Assembly: GCA_049999805.1 (NCBI GenBank)
Contig: JBNGIO010006132.1
Span: forward strand, 1 to 25,477
Direction of reading: 5' to 3'
DNA from: Folioceros fuciformis
Lineage: Eukaryota; Anthocerotophyta; Anthocerotopsida; Anthocerotales
DNA: 25,477 nt
Shown here: one piece after another, positions 18,577 through 25,477 of the stretch
Numbering within the stretch: position 1 is the first letter of the stretch
Layout of the letters: every line of letters begins with the position of its first letter
Notes under the pieces: model-generated
Seen by the model: only the letters and a program-made list of their open reading frames with translations
The model's database searches: none
What the model was told of the DNA's origin: nothing
Program-made: the position numbers and the translations under genes

Positions 18577-19377
18577 ATAGTTGATCATACCCGACTTCAT
18601 TTTCCCCTCTTTAGCCTGGGCGAATGTGTGATGAGCCCAGTTTCTAGCCTGGTGGGAACATCGCCCCTTTTGCCCCAGGCCTTGACCTGGACAGTTCGGT
18701 CAGTTAGGTCTTGGTCTCACATCAGAAACATGTGAAAAGAAACCTCTGGAGCCCTTTGCCCGGCACTGCGTCGGCCCTTTGCGATTCAGTTCCTCTAGTA
18801 ATAATCCCGCTCCTTCGATGAAAAAAAACTCGTGTACTAACAATGTCGCGAACTGCTCACATCTTTACATATCAAGTCAAGCTTCTTAAAATATCTCGGG
18901 TCCGAGAGTCAATACTGCCTCACGTCCAGGAACGCAGTCGAGGTTACCTTGCCTGAGCTCTGCTGAAAAATTCTGCATTCTTGCCTCCTGACTGTCCAAC
19001 ACCGACATTTCTTCGATTAGAGGTTGATGAAGAACAGCTGAGGCCCCCCCCGCCTCCAGAAATCACGCACGAACTGGAACAGAGCTGCTCTTGCTGGGTT
19101 GGAAACATATCTCTTTGCCAGCTTCACCGCCTAAACTGCAACTCGATCAGTTCGGCTTGCTTGCTATCGTCCACACCCTGCACTCTCTAAATTTCCCGAG
19201 CCTGTCGTCAGAAGTTTCTCATGAATTTCGCCTGAAGAGAGCATTGGTGTAGCAGAAGGAAACCATAAGAGACGAGACAACATGCCTGATTGAAAATCCA
19301 CCAACACGCGGGCTTCGCATTGCACGGGTCCGATTCGCACACATCCTTCAAGAAAATATTTCCATACGCACGCTTGT
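18577..19377. other. No gene seen; includes SMG9 3' region
   Basis: Only short frames without motifs. The part next to 19378 should be the 3' UTR of SMG9. Confidence 0.5.
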
Positions 19378-20668
19378 TCATCGGCGATATAAACCTGAAC
19401 CTTGTAACATCTTGCTGTAATCCGCCAGGACAGGAGACTTCTTCACCAAGTCCCAGATCCGAGCAGCATTCCTTAGCCAATCTCGCTCGCTCATGATTTT
19501 AGCAAATGGTCGTCTTGGCATAGATAGCACCTACGAGGCATGAGTCAGGAAACCATGCAAACAACTTCCAGCGAACAAAAAAAAAAGTAGCTGACTGAAG
19601 CCGTACCCGATCTCGGAGCTGCCACATCATGGATGAGAAGCTTTCGTACTGCCTTCTCGTGCAATCTTCGACTCCTTTGAGAGGGAGCACAAAGAAATTA
19701 ACTCCGCCAGCAGGAACCGGCCGGCCCGCAATCAACATATTATCATCCTGCACAGCTGCCTTGGAGTGCCTACCATGACTTGATGCGGGAAAGTGCGGGG
19801 CAATGTAGCTCACCGCTCCGTTCTTTCTAAACGCTGGCAGCGAAAATAACTTGCATAGCGTCCTTTCTAATCGCTGGAGTTCAGGCAGCGAGACCTCCTC
19901 ATCCCTCAGCTTGGAATGCACAAAAATCGTATCTGCGAAATAGTCTGCACTTTCGTCTAGCGTGCCATCAGCACTCTCAGGCTCAACTGCCCCCGCAGGC
20001 AGCGACGGGTCTGGAATTCCTTGCTTCAGCATCTCCACCGTCTGCATCAGGCGCAGCAACCTGACGTCCTGCAGCCCCTCCGTGACTAACAACACCACAT
20101 GGCAAACTGAGCAAAGAAACATCCCGAGCTGCAATGACATGAGCTCCAGCGCCTGTTCCCCAGACACAACCTCACCCGGTAGCACGGGCACCGCCGACGA
20201 TCCGTCCGGCCGCATCAGATCCGTCAGGACGGATGCCGAGAACAGCGGCTGAGTGTCCAGCAAGATGAGCCGCTCCGCAGACACCCGCAGTTCCATCCCC
20301 ATGCTACAATGCCTGGCAGTGGCTTGATTCTCCTCAGACTGCACTGCAAACGGCGGCAAAACGGAGGCAGGCGCGGTGGCGTCGAATCCGTAGAGCTGGT
20401 TCATGATGGTCGACTTCCCCACTCCCGGCGCTCCAAGCACTCCGATTACCGTAAAATCGGTGTTGTCGGAGACGAGCGACATCGATCGCTCCAGCACGAA
20501 CTCCCACGCATCAGACAGCAGATTGAGCGAACCATGCGGCAAGCGTGCGCGAGCTGTTCCGTCGTCCTCCCTTTCTCGCATCAGCTTCAAGCCCCCATCG
20601 ATGCGCGGGGCGGCCGGCTTTGCCAGCAGGATCTTCGGCCCTACACCGCCTCCTGCCATAGCCACCAT
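19378..20668 (-). CDS. SMG9: SMG9, nonsense-mediated mRNA decay factor
   Basis: SMG9 with SMG8 binds and restrains the SMG1 kinase that phosphorylates UPF1 in nonsense-mediated decay. Two exons, 20668-19607 and 19530-19378, are separated by a 76-base GT-AG intron, giving about 403 residues. Visible features are PKILLAKP near the N terminus, a P-loop VIGVLGAPGVGKST, RLILLDTQPLFS (switch-like segment), CHVVLLVTEGLQDV, DTIFVHSKLRDEE and, after the splice, VLSMPRRPFAKIMSERDWL, RNAARIWDLVKKSPVLADY and a stop at 19380-19378. Animal SMG9 is longer (about 520 residues), mainly because of a disordered N-terminal region missing here. The proposed start is ATG 20668 in good context (GCGATGG); ATG 20659 is an alternative, and the longer frame to 20701 begins with GTG. 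An extra upstream 5' exon is not excluded. It is divergent from RPN10. Confidence 0.9.
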
Positions 20669-20860
20669 CGCCGAGCTCAACGCGTAGGTGCAGGGCTGCA
20701 CGTTAAAGTAGTACGTCCCGAAGGCCTCTTGTCCTAGGGTTTCTTTTTATGAACTCAAACTCGGAGCATTCAGAGGACTCTGCTTGTAACTCTCCTGCTT
20801 GCGCATGCGCCTTACCCGTGGATTCGCTGTAGAGAGCCCTGGACGTGAGATTCTGCAACC
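20669..20860. promoter_or_regulatory. Divergent promoter of SMG9 and RPN10 with a telo-box
   Basis: Only 192 bases separate the two start codons. No TATA box is seen. TAGGGTTT (20735-20742), the reverse complement of AAACCCTA, matches the plant telo-box known from promoters of translation and growth genes. A CTAGGGTTTT copy also lies in RPN10 intron 2 near 21190. Shared regulation is inferred. Confidence 0.6.
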
Positions 20861-23067
20861 ATGGTGCAAGAGGTGAGTTTCTGCCTTCGCTCAGTTGTTC
20901 CGGCAAGGAGATGCGACGTGTTAGCCTGCGGATTTCGGAGGGTGACATCTGTTTGGCGAGCTCAATCAGGGTTTCAAAAATTCCAATGCGTAGCGGATGG
21001 TTGAGGCCGGATGCCGGATGCCAGAAGTTTCAACGACCATTGCGTTGATGAATTGTGCAGGCAACTGTGATTTGCATTGACAACTCGGAGTGGATGCGAA
21101 ATGGGGACTACTCGCCGACACGGTTTCAGGCCCAAGCTGAAGCAGTCAACCTTATTTGTGGTGCCAAGACGCAGGTGGGTGTCTGGGTTCTAGGGTTTTC
21201 AGTTTGTTGCTATCCTCTTCTCGTGCGGTTTTGAGTGCTGAGATTTCAGGTTGCGAGGGAGTGTATGCTCTCTAAAAATGGCCTCGTTTGTTTTGACAGT
21301 CCAATCCGGAGAATACAGTTGGCATTCTGACGATGGCAGGGAAGGGAGTAAGGGTGCTTGTGAACCTAACCACAGATCTCGGGAAGATACTGGCTTGCAT
21401 GCATGGTGAGGAAACAGATTAACGTTGGGATTTCGCTGACTGTTTTAGGGGGCACCATCCCTCACGGACCACAGTGGAATTTGCAGGTCTTGAGGTTGGT
21501 GGGGAGATGAATTTGACATCCGGTGTCCAAGTTGCTCAGTTAGCTTTGAAGCATCGTCAAAACAAACATCAGCGCCAACGAATTATTGTTTTCGCTGGCA
21601 GGTAAATCCTTTAATTTGTTCTTTGTTTGCTGGTATTCTACTTTTCCAGAATCATGTTGTGAGAATTGGCTTCCTCGGCAGCCCTATTTCGTCAGACAAG
21701 AAAACGCTGGAGAGCATTGGAAAAAGGTTGAAGAAGAACAATGTTGCCTTGGACATCGTTGATTTTGGGGAGGAGGAAGGTGGTAAGGCAGAGAAGTTGG
21801 ATGCTTTGTTGACGTCCGTTAACAGTAACGACAACAGCCATATCGTGCACGTGGAACCCGGTCCAAATATTTTATCGGATGTGCTCATCAGGTATCCCGT
21901 CCTTCGCTACCTCGCACCTGCTTTGATAGAAAGCTGCAGGATAGGCTCAGATGAGTAAGGTATTGAAAGATGTGTACCACATGGCAGTACTCCAATCTTC
22001 ACGGGCGATGGAGAGGGTGGTAGTGGCTTCGCAGCTGCTGCAGCAGCCGGTGCCGCAGCTGCAGCTGCTGGTGGAGGTGGTGCATTTGAATTTGGAGTAG
22101 ATCCAAACCTGGATCCCGAGCTCGCTCTGGCACTCAGAGTGTCCATGGAGGAGGAGCGCGCAAGGCAAGAGGCAGCTGCTAGGAGAGCAGCTGAAGATTC
22201 GTCAACGAAAGCTGCACCTGGTGAAGGTTCTGGCAGTGCTGCAGATGTTGGCGCCACTGAAGCCAGTCCGGTTGTTGGAGCTCCAGACCGGGGACCCGAT
22301 CTAATGGTAAGATGAACGTTGCCTACCCAAGTCCTAGTGGAGTGCTCGTCACTGCATGTATACTCACTGCCATGCTAATCCGCCACCACATTCCTACCCT
22401 GGCAGGACGATGACACAGCCCTGGAACAGGCCTTGAGCATGTCCATGGCAGAGGCAGGTGCTGGATTGACAACCTCAGGTCCTTCTCCATCGGGAGATCT
22501 TCCCATGCTAGATGCCAGCGCGGAGGATCCAGAGCTCGCATTGGGTAAGAAACCATTGATCCATTTCCCACAGTCAAGCACTCCCTCATGCGCAGGGGAT
22601 GGATTCACGATCTTCTCCCTTGTCTGACTGTAAAACCCACGGCTGTTCAGCCCTTAAACTCTCGATGCAACAAGGTGCTGGGAATTCCCCATTGATTCGA
22701 GTGCTTGGTGACCGTCGGTTCATGTCCTCAATTCTAGTTACGGTAAGCAAATTCAACTTCCCTCACTCTCTGCTATCCTTGTCTTCCCTTCACGGTTCTC
22801 TTACCCTCTCCTACGTGTGTTACAGCTACCTGGGGTGGACCCGAACGACCCCTCAGTACGGGACGTCCTGGCATCACTTCAACAGGAAGGAGAGGTACAA
22901 ACTTACCGTCGCGTCCCCCCACACGACTCCTGTCCCGAGTGTTGGCATCTTGGAGGACTCCTCTGCTCTTTTCCCACTAATATCTCACCACTCTCACTCC
23001 TCTGCAGGATCCCAAGGAGGACGAGCCTGGCGACAACAGCAACAACAGCAACAACAGCAACAAATGA
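20861..23067 (+). CDS. RPN10: 26S proteasome regulatory subunit RPN10 (PSMD4, ubiquitin receptor)
   Basis: RPN10 captures ubiquitylated proteins at the 19S regulatory particle and links lid and base. Ten exons: 20861-20872, 21061-21174, 21300-21405, 21487-21601, 21682-21891, 21988-22306, 22406-22544, 22651-22742, 22826-22894 and 23008-23067. All phases agree, giving 411 residues, close to Arabidopsis RPN10. Exon 1 codes only MVQE. The vWA domain (about 2-185) contains [81 protein letters not shown] and [17 protein letters not shown]. An Ala/Gly-rich linker leads to three ubiquitin-interacting motifs: [15 protein letters not shown] (about 228-242), [15 protein letters not shown] (about 294-308) and [15 protein letters not shown] (about 332-346). 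The C terminus has [19 protein letters not shown] and an Asn/Ser tail from an AACAGCAAC repeat. No lesion was seen. Confidence 0.96.
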
Positions 23068-24199
23068 GTTGCCATTGCTGATGTCACTTCGAGGTGCCCA
23101 TCCTCTCGTGGACGTGCGTGCCTCCGGAGTCGCTTCCAGCGCCCGCTCTTGCTGTGCCCAGAGGTCCATGGGAGTGCTGTCTTCTCAGCTTTTGGCAGCT
23201 GTCTTTCAGTCGACTCTAGCTATCTCGTCCCCCGGTCACTATCTCGCCTCTAACTCCAGTCCTGTTTGGGCATTCATTTAACCATCTGGTCGTAAATGTG
23301 TACTGTGTCTATTTAAAACTGAGTCGAGTCACCCCCGGACTCCGCCCCATCCTCTCCGGGGCTATTATGATTAGTCTTGTCCCTCGTGACCGTATCCGCA
23401 AAATGATAAAGAGAATCTCCACGTCGCCCACGCCTCAACTACTTACCCCCTAGTGTCGCCGTCAGCATCACCCATCCAGTGCCGACGCGTCCCAGCCCAG
23501 GCCCGGCGCAGCCCGGGCGTGCCATGGGACCTCGTGGCTCCCCCGGACCATACGCCCATCTTTCCGCGTCAGCTGGGTTAGAATTAACCAGAGAACCCCT
23601 GGCTATCCGTGCCGGATAGGCTACCCTCCCGGATAGGACAGGACAGGGCATTCTCCTGTCCTACCCGTTTGGCCGAAGAATGTCTACCGGGATGGGAAGG
23701 AGAGGCAAGTCTTCACTCCATCCCCGCCCCCTGTTCTCAAAAACGCTGCCATACAAGGCTCATGTTGTGATTTTATGCCCATTCCCTTTGCTGGGCTTGC
23801 GATAGCAAACCAATTGTGAAGGGCTGTGAAACTCTTGTTGTTGCCCAGCCAGTGAAGTCTTGACAATGTGGATCAGAGAAAGTTGAAGGAAGTGTGTGTC
23901 ATGCAAGGAGAAGAAAAGTGGGTTGTGTGATTGAGGCAAGCGGCAGGAATGTAGTGGTTGCATCACACACTGGTCCAAGGTGAGATATTTAGAGTGGAGA
24001 TGGCCACTAAGCGCCGGATAGAAGCAGCTGTTTGGACAGGAGAGGCGGATAAAGTAGGCAGTGCCTCGATAAATCTGGCTAAGTATCCTTTTCCTAACAA
24101 CCGACAAGCCAGATTCCCTCATCCAGCGCGTCAGCACGGATTGCAACACGGTCCCACCTCCGGGGAGCACTCACTCGGGTTAGACCACGGTTGGGTCAG
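23068..24199. other. RPN10 3' UTR and spacer, no gene seen
   Basis: More than 1.1 kb with only short frames and no recognisable motif on either strand. Bases 23440-23660 are GC-rich. No tRNA or other RNA gene was recognised. Confidence 0.55.
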
Positions 24200-24206
24200 T
24201 ATATAT
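24200..24206 (+). promoter_or_regulatory. TATA box of the dormancy/auxin-associated gene
   Basis: TATATAT lies about 280 bases before the start codon of the downstream gene, giving a 5' UTR of roughly 250 bases. Identified by position and sequence only. Confidence 0.55.
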
Positions 24207-24484
24207 TTTTGCGCGGGCCTTGGTAGATTGCAAGCTTCCTTTTCCGCTTCGGCCCGTGACTCGTCCGACGGCCTGCGCGCTCTCGAGCTTATCTGCTCCT
24301 TTCACTGTGTTTGTGCGCGACGGGAATTGTGACTTGCGAGCCTTGGGAAGGAGCAATCGCATCGGCACGGACGCTGCATTCGCAGCTGTGTCGGAGCTTG
24401 GATTTGGACTTGGGTGTGAGTCGGTTCGAGTGCTTGCGTCCCGGCTGTGGAACTGCGTTTTTCTTAGCTAGCTAGCCTGCCGGC

Positions 24485-25477
24485 ATGGGGCTTCTGGACA
24501 AGCTTTGGGACGATATCGTGGCCGGGCCTCAGCCTGAGCAGGGCCTGGGACGGCTGCGGAAGCAGAACTCGATGCGGCATGCGCCATCGGAAGGCGCAGG
24601 TCTCGCTTCTGCTCTTGCTTTCGTCGTCTTGCTTGCGCGGAAAGGTTCTTGCGGGGGTTTGGCGTGCCTGGTGTGGGGGAAGAGAATTGGCGCTCTCGTG
24701 GTCTGGAGGCTTTCGAGAGTGATTTGGACGTGCTCTGGTGTGGAACGGGACGGGAGCTGACGGGAGAGCGTTGTGAGTGCAGAATTGGACGAGACATCTG
24801 GGAGAATGATGGATCGGCGGCGCAGTGGAGACTTTCAGTACCAGCAGGACGAGGCTCGGCGCGTGACTCAGAGCATTGCGATTGCCAAGCCTCCGATGCT
24901 GCAGACTGCCTCGCAGGAGGAGGGAAGCGGATCTCTGCCTTCCACTCCCGTGGCGCAGAGTCCGGTCTCGTCTTGGTCGTCTCCAAGTAAGCATCCGATT
25001 CGACGTGTCTCTAGAGGCCTGCGTGTCGACAAAGAGGAAATTTGGAGTGAACGGCTTCTTACGTGGTGGCCTTGTGCCTGGTGAGCAGGTCCGAGGGATA
25101 GGGAGAATATCTGGCGGAGCGTTTTTCATCCTGGAAGCAATAAAGCTATGGATCGCGTGGGATCTGCGAAGTTCGACAAACACTCGCCTAACTCTCCCAC
25201 GGTCTATGACTGGTAAGTGCGCTGACCTCTTGTTTGCGCGCTTCTGAGTCTCTTCTTCCTCCTGCTCCAAGGTGAGGTGCATGATGATTGATTTTTAGTT
25301 AGTAAGCGATTGAGCCTGGCAACCGTGGTTTGGGACTGGGGAAACAATTGAGTCGTAACGTGAGCGTGAGGTATCTATCAGCTTTGGAAGTCTCTTTTCG
25401 AAAGCTGCTACTTGAACCCGAACAAACACCATGCTAAACCTTTAGGTGCAACCATTGCTGGACTGCATTGCAGGGTA
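24485..25477 (+). CDS. Dormancy/auxin-associated family protein (DRM1/ARP type), 3'-partial
   Basis: This plant family of small disordered proteins is induced in dormant buds and repressed by auxin in angiosperms; the molecular role is unknown. Exons 24485-24599, 24783-24986 and 25102-25212 are in phase. Exon 1 begins with the family signature [18 protein letters not shown] and [10 protein letters not shown]. Exon 2 has [14 protein letters not shown] and [18 protein letters not shown]. Exon 3 has the C-terminal signature [13 protein letters not shown], then [17 protein letters not shown], split in the last Trp codon (TG/G). A likely last exon begins at 25474 after TTGCAG and runs off the window; the usual Tyr-Ser-Gly ending is not seen. 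About 143 residues are visible, a normal size. The antisense open frame over this gene is a GC-driven shadow. Confidence 0.9.

Noticed and set aside
20669-20701. Longer SMG9 N terminus
   Set aside because: The extended frame starts with GTG, which is not a usual eukaryotic start; ATG 20668 has good context.
22599-23281. Plus-strand frames of 154-160 codons
   Set aside because: They read through RPN10 introns and alternate frames; the spliced frame gives the conserved C-terminal end.
24464-25282. 272-codon minus-strand frame
   Set aside because: It lies antisense to the dormancy/auxin-associated exons, begins from a GC-rich context and shows no domain.

Overview
This is nuclear DNA from a plant. 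Plant-type genes carry short GT-AG introns (about 50-190 bases), and the 26S proteasome subunit, heme O synthase and dormancy/auxin-associated proteins are plant-like. An LRR-Roc-COR (Roco) gene relic, a second Roco fragment, a PPR relic and moderate GC outside AT-rich introns suggest a non-seed land plant (bryophyte or lycophyte grade). The species cannot be fixed by eye. Two 10-base runs of N (5444-5453, 16461-16470) lie inside tandem repeats and are assembly joins.

Left part (1-11150) is largely a gene graveyard. Bases 1-4683 hold a decayed Roco gene: LRRs, a 33-bp in-frame minisatellite, a Roc GTPase with a split P-loop, COR and a C-terminal region, broken by at least four stop codons and several frameshifts. 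A 48-bp duplication, an unidentified broken frame and a 29-bp tandem repeat follow. From 7790 down to 5834 (minus) lies a seven-exon heme O synthase gene (COX10) whose splice sites are still readable but which has a stop and frameshifts. An apparently intact ING-family PHD-finger gene (8286-9568, plus) is divergent from it. Then come an ELM2/SANT-type exon fragment (minus), a second Roco COR fragment (plus) and one unidentified acidic ORF.

Middle part (11990-16620) is a degenerate TTGGGTCCA-type repeat tract split by a 3.7-kb PIF/Harbinger DNA transposon. The element has 16-bp terminal inverted repeats, a 3-bp target duplication, an intact DDE transposase (two exons, plus strand) and a convergent Myb/SANT-like partner gene (minus strand). 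A PPR fragment (minus) and an unidentified minus-strand gene with a 102-bp internal duplication follow.

Right part (19378-25477) is conserved and intact. SMG9 (nonsense-mediated decay, minus) and RPN10/PSMD4 (proteasome ubiquitin receptor, ten exons, plus) are head to head over about 190 bases containing a telo-box. About 1.1 kb of empty spacer follows, then a dormancy/auxin-associated gene (DRM1/ARP type, plus) that runs off the end of the window.
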